DNA of 64,000 bases from Agromyces albus (GCF_030815405.1 NZ_JAUSWX010000001.1:2728001-2792000); one strand, 5' to 3'. Positions 8,673 to 19,512 are shown, counted from the stretch's first letter. The notes: generated from the letters alone by a model not told the origin. Program-made: numbers and translations.

Positions 8673-10524
8673 CTACTCGACCGTCACGGACTTCGCGAGA
8701 TTGCGGGGCTGGTCGACGTCGAGTCCCTTGGCCTGGGCCAGCTCCATCGCGAAGAGCTGCAACGGCACGACCGCGAGGAGCGGCTCGAAGAGCGGGGCGG
8801 CGAGCGGAATGCGCAACACCTCGTCGGCGTACGGCAGCACCGCGGCATCCCCCGCCTCGGCGATCGCGATCACGCGCGCGCCGCGAGCCCGGATCTCCTG
8901 GATGTTCGAGACCACCTTCGGGTGCAGCGCCGCAGAGCCGCGGGGGCTCGGCACGACGACGAAGACCGGCTGGCCCGGCTCGATGAGCGCGATCGGCCCG
9001 TGCTTCAGCTCACCGGCCGCGAACCCCTCGGCGTGGATGTACGCGAGCTCCTTGAGCTTGAGCGCGCCCTCGAGCGCGATCGGATAGCCGACGTGGCGGC
9101 CGAGGAAGAGCACCGAGCGGGTGTCGGCCATCCAGTGCGCGAGTTCGCGGACGCGCTCGCCCTGCGCGAGCACGGTCTGGAGCTTGTCGGGCACCGCCTG
9201 GAGCTCTGCGAGCTGGGCCGCGAGCTTCTCGGGCGAGAGCGTGCCGCGCACCCGGGCGAGGTGCAGGCCGAAGAGGTAGAGGGCGGCGATCTGCGCGACG
9301 AACGCCTTCGTCGAGGCGACGGCGACCTCGGGGCCGGCGTGCGTGTAGACCACGGCGTCGGACTCGCGCGGAATCGTGGCCCCCTGCGTGTTGCAGACCG
9401 AGATCGTGCGAGCGCCCTGCTCGCGCGCGTACTTCACTGCCATGAGCGTGTCCATGGTCTCGCCCGACTGGCTGACCGACACCACGAGGGTCTCGGGGTC
9501 GAGCACCGGATCGCGGTAGCGGAACTCGTGGCTGAGCTCCACCTCGACAGGCACGCGGGCCCACTGCTCGATCGCGTACTTCGCGACCATGCCGGCGTAG
9601 GCGGCGGTGCCGCACGCGATCACGGTGATGCGACGGATGCCGCGGAGCTCCTCGTCGCCGAAGTCCTCGAGCTCGGGGATGACGACGGCACCGTCGACGA
9701 TGCGGCCGAGGAGCGTGTTGGCGACGGCCTCGGGCTGCTCCGACACCTCCTTGCGCATGAACGACGACCAGCCGCCCTTCTCGGCGGCGGAGGCGTCCCA
9801 TGCCACGTCGAACGGCTCGACCTCGACGGGCTCGCCGTCGAAGTCGGTCACGTCGACGCCGTCGGCCGTGATCGCGACGATCTGGTCTTGACCGATGGCC
9901 ACAGCGCGCTTCGTGTACTCGACGAAGGCCGCGACATCCGAGCCCAGGAAGTTCTCGCCCTCGCCGAGACCGATGACGAGTGGCGAGTTGCGACCGCGCA
10001 CCCACGACGAGGCCGGGCGCATCCTGATGCACGGCGAGGAGTGTGAAGGCGCCGTCGAGGCGGGCGACCGTCGTGCGGAAGGCCTCGCGCAGGTCGCCCT
10101 TGGCGCGGTACTCGCGGCCGAGGAGCACGGCGGCGACCTCGGTGTCGGTCTCACTGGAGAACTCGTAGCCCTCGGCGAGCAGTTCGTCTTTCAGCTCGGC
10201 GAAGTTCTCGATGATGCCGTTGTGGATGAGGGCGAGCCGGCCCTCGTCACCCAGGTGCGGGTGCGCGTTGCCGTCGGTGGGGCCGCCGTGCGTCGCCCAG
10301 CGGGTGTGGCCGATGCCCGTGCCGCCGCGGTGCAGCGGGTGCGCCTCGATCTCGTCGGCGAGGACCTTCAGCTTTCCGGCGCGCTTCGCGGTCTCGATGG
10401 TTCCGTCGTCGTCGACGATCGCCACGCCTGCCGAGTCGTAGCCGCGGTACTCGAGGCGACGGAGGCCTCCCATGAGGACGTCGATGCTGCTTCGTTCACC
10501 GACATATCCAACGATTCCACACAT
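8673..10524 (-). pseudogene. glmS: glmS, glutamine--fructose-6-phosphate aminotransferase, with an apparent +1 frameshift near 9993
   Basis: First enzyme of UDP-GlcNAc synthesis (glutamine + fructose-6-P to glucosamine-6-P). The frame starting at 10524 encodes the glutaminase domain, beginning MCGIVGYVG with nucleophile Cys2 and continuing to GLVVGAR. There the expected RRNSPLVIGLGEG is found in another frame, which encodes the rest of the protein, including both SIS domains and the C-terminal LAKSVTVE. One surplus base in the minus-strand string GCGCGGTCGCAAC (about 9993-9995) explains the break. Everything else is intact, so a sequencing or assembly error is more likely than a dead gene. 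The ATG lies 7 bases from a TAGAAT -10 box (leaderless). Confidence 0.9.
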
Positions 10525-10531
10525 GCGCTCG

Positions 10532-10537
10532 ATTCTA
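10532..10537 (-). promoter_or_regulatory. glmS -10 box TAGAAT (leaderless start)
   Basis: TAGAAT on the minus strand ends 7 bases before the glmS ATG, so transcription should begin at or next to the A of the start codon. No Shine-Dalgarno sequence is visible. No convincing -35 was found. Confidence 0.6.
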
Positions 10538-10582
10538 TCCGTGGCGAGCTGGGCGCCCGCCGCGCAGGCGAGAGCGCGACAC

Positions 10583-10588
10583 TAGACT
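10583..10588 (+). promoter_or_regulatory. coaA -10 box TAGACT (leaderless start)
   Basis: TAGACT ends 6 bases before the GTG at 10595, the usual distance from -10 to the first transcribed base. The glmS and coaA promoters are back to back in a 70-base gap. Confidence 0.6.
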
Positions 10589-10594
10589 GACGTG

Positions 10595-11551
10595 GTGCCC
10601 GATCAGAACATGTCGTCGTCGCAGGCACCCCAGAGTTCACCGTTCATCGAACTCGGCCGAGCCGATTGGGCCGCTCTCGCCCCATCGATGCCGGCGCCGC
10701 TCCGGGAGACCGAGATCGTGCAACTCCGCGGCCTGGGCGAGCCGCTCGACCTTCGCGAGGTCAACGAGGTCTATCTCCCGCTCAGCCGACTGCTGAACCT
10801 CTACGTGGGCGGCACGAAGTCACTGCACAAGGTCACGAGCGAGTTCCTTCGCGAGCGGTTCGAGTCGACGCCGTTCGTGATCGGCGTCGCCGGCTCGGTC
10901 GCCGTCGGCAAGTCCACGATCGCGAGGCTCCTGCGAGAGCTCCTCGCACGCTGGGAGCACACGCCACGGGTGGAGCTCATCACGACCGACGGCTTCCTGT
11001 TCCCGAATGCCGAGCTCGAGCGGCGCGGCCTCATGGACCGCAAGGGATTCCCCGAGTCCTACGACCGGCGGGCCCTCTTGCGCTTCGTGAGCGAGGTGAA
11101 GGCCGGGGCCGCCGAGGTGAAGGCGCCGTTCTACTCGCACCTCGCCTACGACATCGTTCCCGACGCCCAGGTCACCGTGCGCCGGCCCGACGTGCTCATC
11201 GTCGAGGGACTCAACGTGCTGCAGCCCCCGGGCCCCGGTCACCGCCTCGCCGTGAGCGACCTCTTCGACTTCACGATCTACGTCGACGCGCGCACGAGCG
11301 ACATCGCCTGCTGGTACGAGGAGCGGTTCCTGAAGCTCCAGCGGGGTGCGTTCGCGAACCCCCGCTCGTACTTCCATCGCTACGCGAGCCTCACCGAGGA
11401 ACAGGCGCGCAATCGCGCACGCGAGATCTGGCATGCGATCAACGAGCCGAACCTGCTGCAGAACATCCGCCCCACCCGGTCACGAGCCACGCTCGTGCTC
11501 CGCAAGAGCCCCGACCACTCGGTGTCGAGCGTGCTGCTGCGCAAGCTCTAG
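10595..11551 (+). CDS. coaA: Type I pantothenate kinase CoaA
   Basis: Phosphorylates pantothenate in the first committed step of CoA synthesis. About 318 residues, prokaryotic type I. Walker [13 protein letters not shown] is near residues 97-108, followed by [17 protein letters not shown] and the CoA-feedback region. The GTG at 10595 is preferred over the one at 10592 because it sits at the predicted transcription start; there is no ribosome site. It converges on glmM with a 7-base gap. Confidence 0.95.
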   Translation: MPDQNMSSSQAPQSSPFIELGRADWAALAPSMPAPLRETEIVQLRGLGEPLDLREVNEVYLPLSRLLNLYVGGTKSLHKVTSEFLRERFESTPFVIGVAGSVAVGKSTIARLLRELLARWEHTPRVELITTDGFLFPNAELERRGLMDRKGFPESYDRRALLRFVSEVKAGAAEVKAPFYSHLAYDIVPDAQVTVRRPDVLIVEGLNVLQPPGPGHRLAVSDLFDFTIYVDARTSDIACWYEERFLKLQRGAFANPRSYFHRYASLTEEQARNRAREIWHAINEPNLLQNIRPTRSRATLVLRKSPDHSVSSVLLRKL

Positions 11552-11558
11552 GCGCGGG

Positions 11559-12932
11559 TCAGGCGGCGCTGCCGTTCGCGAGTCGCACACGCACGACGTC
11601 GGCGAGGACCGCGGCGTGGTGCTCGGCCACCGCCTGCTCGGCGGCCTCGACCATCACCCGCACCATCGGCTCGGTGCCCGACGGGCGAAGCAGCACGCGA
11701 CCCGAGTCGCCCAGTTCGGCTTCGACGGATGCGACCGCCGCGGCGATCTCGGCATCTTCGCCGAGCGCGTGGTGGTCGACATCGCGCACGTTCACGAGCA
11801 CCTGCGGGTACACCGTCATCACGGAGGCGAGCTCGGCAAGGGTCTTCCCGGTGCGCGCCATCTCGGCAGCGAGGTGGAGTCCGGTGAGCACGCCGTCGCC
11901 GGTGGTCGCGTACTCGGTCATGATGACGTGGCCCGACTGCTCACCGCCGAGCGCGAGGCCCTCGGCAGCGAGTGCCTCGAGCACGTAGCGGTCGCCGACC
12001 TTCGTCTCGACGACCCGGATGCCCCGTTCGGCCATCGCGCGCCGGAGGCCGAGGTTCGACATGACAGTGACCACGAGGGTGTCGTCGGTGAGCTTTCCGC
12101 GCTCGTGCATCGACACCGCGAGGATCGCCATGATCTTGTCGCCGTCGACGATCTCGCCGTTCGCGTCGACCGCGAGGCAGCGGTCGGCGTCGCCGTCGTG
12201 GGCGATGCCGAGGTCGGCGCCGTGCTCGACCACGGCGGCCTGGAGCTGGCCGAGGTGCGTCGAACCGACTCCGTCGTTGATGTTCATGCCATCGGGATCG
12301 GCGCCGATGACGGTGACCCGGGCGCCGGCGTCGCGGAACGTCTCGGGCGAAACCCCGGCGGCAGCGCCATGCGCGCAATCGAGCACGACATGGAGGCCGT
12401 CGAGCCGGTGCGGCAACGTGCCGAGCAGGTGCACGACGTACCGGTCTTCGGCGTCGGCGAAGCGGCGGATGCGGCCGACTCCGTCGCCGATGGGCGCGAG
12501 CTTCGGCCGCCCGAGGAAGGACTCGATGCGGTCCTCGACCTCGTCGGGGAGCTTCGTGCCGCCGTACGAGAAGAACTTGATGCCGTTGTCGGGCGCGGGG
12601 TTGTGCGACGCCGAGATCATCACGCCGAAGTCGGCGCCGATGCTGTCGATCAGGTATGCCGTCGCGGGCGTGGGGATGACGCCGGCGTCGAGCACGTCGA
12701 CACCCGAGCTCGCGAGGCCGGCCGACACGGCGGCGGTGATGAACTCACCCGAGACGCGGGGGTCGCGCGCGACCACGGCGACGGGACGTCGACCCGCGGC
12801 GCGGAGCTCGTCGGCATGGCGACCGCGAGTGAGGACGGCGGCGGCCGCCTGGGCGAGGCCCAGGGCCAGGTCAGCCGTGAGTTCACGGTTGGCCAGGCCC
12901 CGGACCCCGTCGGTTCCGAAGAGCCGAGGCAT
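11559..12932 (-). CDS. glmM: Phosphoglucosamine mutase GlmM
   Basis: Converts glucosamine-6-P to glucosamine-1-P, the step after GlmS, in the cytoplasm. 457 residues, with the phosphoserine motif ISASHNP (S109), a DGDADR metal-binding loop and the [12 protein letters not shown] phosphate-binding loop near the C-terminus. It begins 23 bases after the rpsI stop and is probably co-transcribed with rplM-rpsI, a common actinobacterial arrangement. Confidence 0.97.
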   Translation of the reverse strand: MPRLFGTDGVRGLANRELTADLALGLAQAAAAVLTRGRHADELRAAGRRPVAVVARDPRVSGEFITAAVSAGLASSGVDVLDAGVIPTPATAYLIDSIGADFGVMISASHNPAPDNGIKFFSYGGTKLPDEVEDRIESFLGRPKLAPIGDGVGRIRRFADAEDRYVVHLLGTLPHRLDGLHVVLDCAHGAAAGVSPETFRDAGARVTVIGADPDGMNINDGVGSTHLGQLQAAVVEHGADLGIAHDGDADRCLAVDANGEIVDGDKIMAILAVSMHERGKLTDDTLVVTVMSNLGLRRAMAERGIRVVETKVGDRYVLEALAAEGLALGGEQSGHVIMTEYATTGDGVLTGLHLAAEMARTGKTLAELASVMTVYPQVLVNVRDVDHHALGEDAEIAAAVASVEAELGDSGRVLLRPSGTEPMVRVMVEAAEQAVAEHHAAVLADVVRVRLANGSAA

Positions 12933-12955
12933 CGAGTGGACCGAACCCGAGCGCG

Positions 12956-13441
12956 TCAGCGCTTCGAGAACTGAGGAGCCTTGCGCGCCTTCTTGAGGCC
13001 GGCCTTCTTGCGCTCGATCACGCGCGCGTCGCGCGTGAGGAAGCCGGCCTTCTTCAGGCTGGCGCGGTTGTTCTCCCGGTCGATCTCGTTCAGCGCACGA
13101 GCGATCGCGAGACGCAGTGCGCCCGCCTGGCCCGAGGGGCCGCCGCCCGTGATCTTCGCGACCACGTCGTAGGAGCCGGTGAGCTCGAGCACCGTGAAAG
13201 GGTCGGTGATGAGCTGCTGGTGCAGCTTGTTCGGGAAGTAGGCCGCGAACTCACGGCCGTTGACCGTGATGCTCCCGGCGCCGGGAACGAGCCGCACGCG
13301 GGCGATGGCCTGCTTGCGTCGGCCGACAGCCGCGCCGCCGACGTTGAGCACGCGACGGGGGGTGCTGGGAGCAGCCTCAGGGGTGCTCTCGGTGGTGTAG
13401 CTCTCGGGAGCCGCTTCGATCTGGTCTGCGATCTTCGCCAT
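12956..13441 (-). CDS. rpsI: 30S ribosomal protein S9
   Basis: Small-subunit protein whose basic C-terminal tail reaches the P site. 161 residues, ending in the expected [12 protein letters not shown]. The core starts at about residue 38 ([15 protein letters not shown]); an acidic N-terminal extension of about 35 residues is typical of actinobacterial S9. Second gene after rplM, with a 43-base gap. Confidence 0.97.
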   Translation of the reverse strand: MAKIADQIEAAPESYTTESTPEAAPSTPRRVLNVGGAAVGRRKQAIARVRLVPGAGSITVNGREFAAYFPNKLHQQLITDPFTVLELTGSYDVVAKITGGGPSGQAGALRLAIARALNEIDRENNRASLKKAGFLTRDARVIERKKAGLKKARKAPQFSKR

Positions 13442-13484
13442 GGTGGTGTGAATCCTTATTTCGAGAACGTCGAGTGCGCCGGAA

Positions 13485-13931
13485 TTACTGGGCGACCTGG
13501 GTGAGGGTGTACGGCTTCGGCTGCTGGGCCGCGTGCGGGTGCTCCGGGCCGGTGTACACCTTCAGCTTCTTGAGCTGGGCGCGACCGAGCGAGTTCTTCG
13601 GGAGCATGCCGCGGATCGCCTTCTCGACGGCGCGGACGGGGTTCTTCTCGAGGAGCTCGGCGTAGCTGACGGCCGTGAGACCACCCGGGTAGCCCGAGTG
13701 ACGGTAGGCCTTCTTCTGCTCGAGCTTCTGGCCGGTGAGGGCCACCTTGTCGGCGTTCACGATGATCACGAAGTCGCCGGTGTCGACGTGGTTCGCGAAG
13801 ATCGCCTTGTGCTTGCCACGCAGCAGGGTCGCCGCGTGGCTCGCGAGGCGACCGAGCACGATGTCGGTTGCGTCGATGACGACCCAGTCGCGCTGGATGT
13901 CGTTCGACTTGGGAGTAAAGGTGCGCGTCAC
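13485..13931 (-). CDS. rplM: 50S ribosomal protein L13
   Basis: Early-assembly large-subunit protein. 148 residues from a GTG at 13931; the in-frame extension upstream is untranslated leader. It contains [24 protein letters not shown] and the HSGYPGGL motif. First gene of rplM-rpsI-glmM, with a promoter candidate 140 bases upstream. Confidence 0.97.
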   Translation of the reverse strand: MTRTFTPKSNDIQRDWVVIDATDIVLGRLASHAATLLRGKHKAIFANHVDTGDFVIIVNADKVALTGQKLEQKKAYRHSGYPGGLTAVSYAELLEKNPVRAVEKAIRGMLPKNSLGRAQLKKLKVYTGPEHPHAAQQPKPYTLTQVAQ

Positions 13932-14066
13932 GGAAGTGCTGCTTTCTGATCGAGTGAGGGGTTCGTGAATCCCACTCCGTTCGAGAGTTCGTTCGCGATG
14001 CGAGACGAACGCCCGGGTGGAGGGCTCATCTTCGGATGCCGACGCAGTCGACGACACCAAAGTGCA

Positions 14067-14096
14067 AGCTTAGCCGACAGACCGACGGGCGTCCAA
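14067..14096 (-). promoter_or_regulatory. Candidate rplM-rpsI promoter (-35 TTGGAC, 18 bp, -10 TAAGCT)
   Basis: TTGGAC (14096-14091) and TAAGCT (14072-14067) on the minus strand with an 18-bp spacer. They lie in the gap between the truA stop and rplM, leaving a leader of about 130 bases. Confidence 0.5.
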
Positions 14097-14125
14097 TCGC
14101 GGCGCTTCGCACCTCGCGCACGGGA

Positions 14126-15076
14126 TCATTCGAGCTCGTCGGCGTCGGGCAGGTCGAGCTGCACGTGCAATCGGCGACGCGCCCTCGTCTGCGCCGCCCT
14201 CGCCTCGAGCTCGTCGTTGTCGGGATATCCGACCTCGGTGAGCACGAGCCCCTTGGCGGGCATCACCGTGAAGGCGCTCGTTCGCTCCCCTGCATGCAGC
14301 ATCTCGGCCGGCGCGCCGGCGTCGAGCCGACCCTCCCCCACCGCGACGATCGCACCGACGACGGCCCGCACCATCGAGTGGCAGAACGCGTCGGCCTGCA
14401 GCGTCGCCACGAGCACGCCGTCATCATCACGCCGCGTCCACCGGTAGGACTGCAGCGTGCGGATCGTCGTGGCTCCCTCGCGCGGCTTGCAGTAGGCCGC
14501 GAAATCGTGGAGACCGACGAGCGTGTCGGCCGCGGCGTTCATGGCGGACTCGTCGAGGGCACGATGGATGACGAGCGTGCGACGACGGTCGAGCGGGTTG
14601 CGCCGAGCGGATGCGTCGGCCACGCGGTACTCGTACCTCCGCCATGCCGCCGAGAACCGGGCGTCGAACCCGCTCGGCGCCCGATCGATGCCGGTCACGA
14701 CGACATCGGCGTCGCTGCCGAGGATTCCGTTGACGCGCCGGGCGAGCACTGCCTCGGGGCTTGCCGCTTCAGCCGGGCGGCCGTGCCTCGAGCGGGACAC
14801 GGCGGCGAGCGCCTCGAGCGGCACGTCGACGTGCGCGACCTGCCCGAGCGCATGCACCCCGGCGTCGGTGCGGCCGGCGACGGTGAGTCGCGGTGCCAAG
14901 CCTGAGCGACGGAACAGCGTCGCGAGCGCCGCCTCGAGCACTCCCTGCACCGTGCGGAGCCCCGGCTGGCTGCTCCAGCCGTTGAAGTCGGTGCCGTCGT
15001 AGGCGATGCCCATGCGAAGTCGGACGACGGATGCCGCCGCGTCGCCGTTGCCCGCGACATCCGATTGATCGTTCAC
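14126..15076 (-). CDS. truA: tRNA pseudouridine(38-40) synthase TruA
   Basis: Isomerises U38-U40 in the tRNA anticodon arm. 316 residues; the catalytic Asp is D71 in GRTDAGVHA, and the GWSSQPGLRTVQG and HDFAAYCKP motifs are present. The GTG start overlaps the acyltransferase stop (GTGA, 15073-15076). In most actinobacteria truA directly follows rplQ; here two genes lie between. Confidence 0.95.
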   Translation of the reverse strand: MNDQSDVAGNGDAAASVVRLRMGIAYDGTDFNGWSSQPGLRTVQGVLEAALATLFRRSGLAPRLTVAGRTDAGVHALGQVAHVDVPLEALAAVSRSRHGRPAEAASPEAVLARRVNGILGSDADVVVTGIDRAPSGFDARFSAAWRRYEYRVADASARRNPLDRRRTLVIHRALDESAMNAAADTLVGLHDFAAYCKPREGATTIRTLQSYRWTRRDDDGVLVATLQADAFCHSMVRAVVGAIVAVGEGRLDAGAPAEMLHAGERTSAFTVMPAKGLVLTEVGYPDNDELEARAAQTRARRRLHVQLDLPDADELE

Positions 15077-16386
15077 TGCACCAGCCTAGGGTCGGGGTTC
15101 CCGTCGCGCGCCATCTGGGTCTGCGCGGGCGCTGGAGCGGGCACGGCGCGCGGTCCCGGGCCCCCGATGGTCAGCGCGATCACGGCACCCGTGACGAGCA
15201 CCCATCCGGCGACGCCGACCTGCCACGGCACATACCCCTGCGTGAGGATGACGCCGACGCCGGCGATCGCGATCACCATCCACGCGATGACCGCGACCAG
15301 CGGCGTACGGCGCTCCACGGGGTCTGGCCAGCGCGCCTCGAGCCTCGGCACCACGAGGCAGCAGAGGGCCACGACGATGGCGATGGCTGCGATCCACAGG
15401 GGACGTGTCGCCCACCACGCCGGCGAGAGCACCGCCGGGAACGGAAGACCCACGATCGCCTGCGCGCCGACGACGACTGCCATGGCGAACGTGTGCCAGA
15501 GGTAGATCACCATGCCGTACACGCCGAACACGTACACGCCGCCGAGCAGTGCCCGGCGCTGCATCGCCCCGCGAATGGCAGGCTGCGCGAGCGCGAACAG
15601 CGAGACCTGGCCGAGCGCGAGCGCGAGGATGCAGAGCGTCGGCGGGTTGAGGTTGTCGAGCATGTCGTGGGAGTAGCCGAACACCGTCACGAGCACGACG
15701 ATCACGCCATAACTGCCGGCCGCCATGGCCCAGAGGGTCGCCCGGGAGCGACGGGCGAACCAGCCGTCGCGCAGGCCGAAGCCGAGCTGCTGTGCGAACA
15801 GCCACACGAACAGCCAATTGAACGGGCCGATCGGCAGGCCCGTCGCGCGGACGAGCAGGTCGACCACGACGACAGCGCCCGCGAGACCGAGGTATCCGGC
15901 CCACGGCGCATGCCGGTGCACCGTCGACATCACGGGCACGAGCGCGGTGCACGCGATATAGACGGGGATGAACCACAACGGCTCGGCGAGCCGCACGGCG
16001 AAGGTGCGCACGAACTCGTCGTCGGCCCCCGCCGCGAGCATCAGGGCGAGCACGATGCCCACCGCCGCGGCCACGGAGACCACCGGACGAGCGAGCCGGA
16101 TGACGCGAAGCCGCACGTAGTGGGCGACCGTCTCGCCGTGGCCGCGGAGCCGCCGCCACTGTGTGATCGCCGCGAAGCCGCCGCAGATGAAGAAGACGGG
16201 CATGATCATGAGCGGCCAGGTCGCCCAGGCGAGCGGCTCGAAACCGTCGAGCGCGTTGAACGCCCGGAGCGGATCGCCGCCGATTCCCATCTGGAGGGCG
16301 TGCAGGAGCACGACGACGGGAAGGCACAGGGCACGCGCGAAGTCGATGGACAGGTCGCGGTCGACCGGGACGCGAAGTGTGGACAT
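15073..16386 (-). CDS. Acyltransferase-3 family integral membrane protein
   Basis: 437 residues from the ATG at 16386 (longer frames run into the divergent promoter region). About ten hydrophobic segments. The N-terminal DRDLSIDFARALCLPVVVLLHAL, with a His in the first helix, is characteristic of acyltransferase-3 proteins, which O-acylate sugars or envelope polymers at the membrane. The target is not predictable. It is translationally coupled to truA, an unusual partner. Confidence 0.75.
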   Translation of the reverse strand: MSTLRVPVDRDLSIDFARALCLPVVVLLHALQMGIGGDPLRAFNALDGFEPLAWATWPLMIMPVFFICGGFAAITQWRRLRGHGETVAHYVRLRVIRLARPVVSVAAAVGIVLALMLAAGADDEFVRTFAVRLAEPLWFIPVYIACTALVPVMSTVHRHAPWAGYLGLAGAVVVVDLLVRATGLPIGPFNWLFVWLFAQQLGFGLRDGWFARRSRATLWAMAAGSYGVIVVLVTVFGYSHDMLDNLNPPTLCILALALGQVSLFALAQPAIRGAMQRRALLGGVYVFGVYGMVIYLWHTFAMAVVVGAQAIVGLPFPAVLSPAWWATRPLWIAAIAIVVALCCLVVPRLEARWPDPVERRTPLVAVIAWMVIAIAGVGVILTQGYVPWQVGVAGWVLVTGAVIALTIGGPGPRAVPAPAPAQTQMARDGNPDPRLVQ

Positions 16387-16562
16387 GCGACTCCCTCTCG
16401 TGCGCCGGGGCCGGCCGCACCGAGAACAGAGTAGGGCAGAAACGGCGACCGGGCCGGTGCTCGGTCTCACGGCGCGGACGAAGGTGCCGCGCCCGCATTC
16501 GACCTCAGCAGCAGCACGGCCTCGCGCCATACTGGAGAGGTCGACGACGACGGGAGATCGCC

Positions 16563-17267
16563 ATGACCGATCACTCCATTCCACGCACCACGCCCGACCG
16601 GTGGCGCGGCCTCGCGAGGACCACCGGCGTCACGGCCATCGTCGCCGTGGTGCTCCTCTTCGCCCCGATCATCGCGATCTCGGCATTGGGCGAGCCGGCC
16701 TTCGACGCCACGAATGAGGAGGCCGCGGAGTTCTTCCGGAATGCCGACACCCCGTGGATCGCCGCGGCCGAAGCCACCGCCTCGATCGGCATGCTGGCAT
16801 TCCTGTGGTTCGTGGTCGGCCTCACGACACTGCTGCGGCGTGTCGAGGGTGAGCCGGCATGGCGTTCGACAGTGGCCCTCGTCTCGGGCACGGTCGTCGC
16901 GGCCTACGGGGTCATCGACGCGAGCTGGGACGCCGCCACCAACCGCGGCCAGGACCTCGACCCGGGCATCGCGGCCTTCGCCTTCGATCTCGGCAACCTC
17001 GGCTTCGCGAACACCTGGCTCGCACTCGGCAGCTTCGCGATCGCGAGTGGCTGGGCGCTCCTCGCCGGTCGCGCACTCCCCGCATGGTGGGGTTGGTGGG
17101 CGATCGTCGGCGGCGCCGGCCTGATCGCCGTGCGCTACGCCTGGGAGGGCTGGGTCTGGACCATCCCGTACTTCGTCTTCTGGGCGTGGGTCATTGCCAT
17201 CGCCGTCCGCCTCATCGGTCGCCGCGCGCTCGCGGCCGCGACCATCCAGGCAGAGCGCGCGAGCTGA
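16563..17267 (+). CDS. Hypothetical six-helix membrane protein
   Basis: 234 residues from an ATG with a GGGAGA ribosome site. Six hydrophobic segments are visible (about 21-41, 61-87, 97-117, 142-163, 172-191 and 199-218), with a Trp-rich block (WWGWW) before the fifth. No signal peptide, cofactor or catalytic motif is recognised. Divergent from the acyltransferase and convergent with rplQ across a strong hairpin. Function unknown. Confidence 0.6.
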   Translation: MTDHSIPRTTPDRWRGLARTTGVTAIVAVVLLFAPIIAISALGEPAFDATNEEAAEFFRNADTPWIAAAEATASIGMLAFLWFVVGLTTLLRRVEGEPAWRSTVALVSGTVVAAYGVIDASWDAATNRGQDLDPGIAAFAFDLGNLGFANTWLALGSFAIASGWALLAGRALPAWWGWWAIVGGAGLIAVRYAWEGWVWTIPYFVFWAWVIAIAVRLIGRRALAAATIQAERAS

Positions 17268-17318
17268 TCCGTGCCGGCATGACCCCAGCAGCGCGAGCGA
17301 AATGACGCGATCGGAATG

Positions 17319-17356
17319 ACGAAGGGCCCCGGTGCTGGTGCACCGGAGCCCTTCGT
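17319..17356. terminator. Bidirectional terminator hairpin between convergent genes
   Basis: A 16-bp stem with one mismatch and a 4-base TGGT loop, placed between the membrane protein stop (17267) and the rplQ stop (17372). It can serve both strands; on the minus strand it would end the rpsM-rpoA-rplQ transcript. Confidence 0.8.
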
Positions 17357-17371
17357 GAGTGGAAGTCGAGG

Positions 17372-17911
17372 CTACTTGGCCTCGGCCGACTCCTCGGCAG
17401 ACGCCTCGGAGCCCGCGGCCTCGTCGACCGCGGCCTCAGCCTCGGTCACGACCTCGGCGGGAGTCTCCTCGGCGGCGGTCTCCTCGACCGGCGCCTCGTC
17501 GACGACCGGCGCCGCGGCAGCGGCGGGCTTCGCCGCGCGCTGCTTCGGCGTCACGGGCTCGAGCACGAGCTCGATGACCGCCATGGGGGCGTTGTCGCCC
17601 TTGCGGTTGCCGATCTTCGTGATGCGGGTGTAGCCGCCCTCACGGTCGGCCACCTGCGGCGCGATGACCGTGAACAGCTCGTGCACGACCGTCTTGTCGC
17701 CGATGACGCCGAGCACGCGACGGCGCGCGTGCAGGTCGCCGCGCTTCCCGAAGGTGACGAGTCGTTCGGCGAGCGGACGCAGGCGCTTGGCCTTCGTCTC
17801 GGTCGTGGTGATGCGCTTGTGCGTGAACAACGCAGCGGCGAGGTTCGCGAGCATCAACCGCTCGTGCGCGGGGCCGCCTCCGAGGCGGGGGCCCTTCGTG
17901 GGCTTCGGCAT
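17372..17911 (-). CDS. rplQ: 50S ribosomal protein L17
   Basis: Large-subunit protein near the exit tunnel. 179 residues: a normal L17 core (1-120, starting [21 protein letters not shown]) plus a 58-residue Ala/Glu/Val/Thr tail with no basic residues apart from its ends. Such acidic tails are frequent in actinobacterial L17 but vary in sequence. 55 bases downstream of rpoA. Confidence 0.97.
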   Translation of the reverse strand: MPKPTKGPRLGGGPAHERLMLANLAAALFTHKRITTTETKAKRLRPLAERLVTFGKRGDLHARRRVLGVIGDKTVVHELFTVIAPQVADREGGYTRITKIGNRKGDNAPMAVIELVLEPVTPKQRAAKPAAAAAPVVDEAPVEETAAEETPAEVVTEAEAAVDEAAGSEASAEESAEAK

Positions 17912-17966
17912 GGTTCGTTATCTCCAGTAGTCAGGGGGGTTGGTGCGACGGCCGGCTCGGCCGGCG

Positions 17967-18953
17967 TCAGCTCTCGTCGTCGAAGCCCGTGTAGAAGTGG
18001 GCGCCGTCGAATCCGGGAACCGAATCCTTGAGCGACAGCCCCATCTCGGTGAGCTTGTCCTTGACCTCATCCACCGACTTCTGGCCGAAGTTGCGGATGT
18101 TCATGAGCTGCGACTCCGAGAGCGCGACGAGCTCGGACACCGTGTTGATGCCCTCGCGCTTCAGGCAGTTGTAGCTGCGGACCGACAGGTCGAGGTCTTC
18201 GATCGGGATCGAGAGCTCGCTGGAGAGCACGGCGTCGACCGGCGCGGGGCCGATCTCGATGCCCTCTGCTGCGGTGTTGAGCTCGCGGGCGAGACCGAAC
18301 AGCTCGGTGAGCGTGCGGCCGGCCGACGCGATCGCGTCACGCGGGGTGATGGCCGACTTCGTCTCGACGTCGACCACGAGGCGGTCGAAGTCGGTGCGCT
18401 CGCCGGCACGGGTGGCCTCGACGCGGTAGGTGACCTTGAGGACCGGTGAGTAGATCGAGTCGACCGGGATCTGGCCGGCCTCGCTGTACTCGTTGCGGTT
18501 CTGGCTGGCCGAGACGTAGCCGCGGCCGCGCTCGATCGTGAGCTCGAGCTCGAACTTCGCCGAGTCGTTCAGCGTCGCGATGACGAGACCGGGGTTGTGC
18601 ACCTCGACACCGGCGGGAGCCGAGATGTCGGCGGCGGTGACCTCACCGGCGCCCTGCTTGCGCAGGTAGGCGGTGATCGGCTCGTCGTGCTCGCTCGAGA
18701 CGACGAGGCTCTTGATGTTGAGGATGATCTCAGTGACATCCTCCTTCACGCCCGGAACGGTCGAGAACTCGTGGAGCACGCCGTCGATGCGGATGCTCGT
18801 CACGGCTGCGCCGGGGATCGAGGAGAGGAGGGTGCGACGGAGCGAGTTGCCCAGGGTGTAACCGAAGCCCGGCTCGAGGGGCTCGATCACGAAACGCGAA
18901 CGGAACTCCGAGATGTTCTCTTCGGTGAGCGTCGGGCGCTGTGCGATCAGCAC
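17967..18953 (-). CDS. rpoA: DNA-directed RNA polymerase subunit alpha
   Basis: 328 residues. The N-terminal domain (assembly; [25 protein letters not shown] near residues 23-47) and the C-terminal domain ([21 protein letters not shown], which contacts UP elements and activators) are both complete. Located as usual between rpsK and rplQ. Confidence 0.98.
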   Translation of the reverse strand: MLIAQRPTLTEENISEFRSRFVIEPLEPGFGYTLGNSLRRTLLSSIPGAAVTSIRIDGVLHEFSTVPGVKEDVTEIILNIKSLVVSSEHDEPITAYLRKQGAGEVTAADISAPAGVEVHNPGLVIATLNDSAKFELELTIERGRGYVSASQNRNEYSEAGQIPVDSIYSPVLKVTYRVEATRAGERTDFDRLVVDVETKSAITPRDAIASAGRTLTELFGLARELNTAAEGIEIGPAPVDAVLSSELSIPIEDLDLSVRSYNCLKREGINTVSELVALSESQLMNIRNFGQKSVDEVKDKLTEMGLSLKDSVPGFDGAHFYTGFDDES

Positions 18954-19083
18954 TGTTGATTCCTTTCGGCAGAGTGTCCGCTATATGACACTTGCGAGGT
19001 ACGAGGATCTTGAGTTGTGGAGAGAACGGATGCCCCGGGGGCCGAACGATGCCTTCGCAGCGTTCGACCACCGGAGCGGAGAA

Positions 19084-19482
19084 TCAGACGCGGCGACGCT
19101 TCGGCGGGCGGCATCCGTTGTGCGCCTGGGGCGTCACGTCGTTGATGCTGCCGACCTCAAGACCGGCGGCCTGAAGCGAACGGATCGCGGTCTCACGGCC
19201 TGAGCCGGGGCCCTTGACGAAGACGTCGACCTTCTTCATGCCGTGCTCCTGCGCCTGGCGGGCGGCCGACTCGGCGGCGAGCTGTGCGGCGAACGGGGTC
19301 GACTTGCGCGAACCCTTGAAGCCGACGCCACCGGAGGAGGCCCAGCTGATCACGGCACCGTTGGTGTCGGTGATCGAGACGATCGTGTTGTTGAACGTCG
19401 ACTTGATGTGGGCCTGGCCCACGGCGATGTTCTTCTTTTCCTTTTTGCGCGGCTTGCGAGTAGCCGCCTTGGGTGCTGCCAT
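19084..19482 (-). CDS. rpsK: 30S ribosomal protein S11
   Basis: 132 residues; forms the platform with S6/S18 and contacts mRNA. Contains [15 protein letters not shown], the PFAAQLAAE helix and the C-terminal [11 protein letters not shown]. 30 bases downstream of rpsM. Confidence 0.98.
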   Translation of the reverse strand: MAAPKAATRKPRKKEKKNIAVGQAHIKSTFNNTIVSITDTNGAVISWASSGGVGFKGSRKSTPFAAQLAAESAARQAQEHGMKKVDVFVKGPGSGRETAIRSLQAAGLEVGSINDVTPQAHNGCRPPKRRRV

Positions 19483-19512
19483 TGAAATCTCCTAGTTCTG
19501 GCGAACGAGCGG

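Noticed and set aside
9010..10524. glmS as two separate overlapping genes
   Set aside because: The first frame becomes low-complexity Arg-rich nonsense right after GLVVGAR, while the second supplies the exact continuation. One gene with a frameshift explains both.
16387..16584. N-terminal extension of the first acyltransferase
   Set aside because: Arg/Pro-rich sequence unlike acyltransferase-3 proteins, overlapping the divergent gene's start region.
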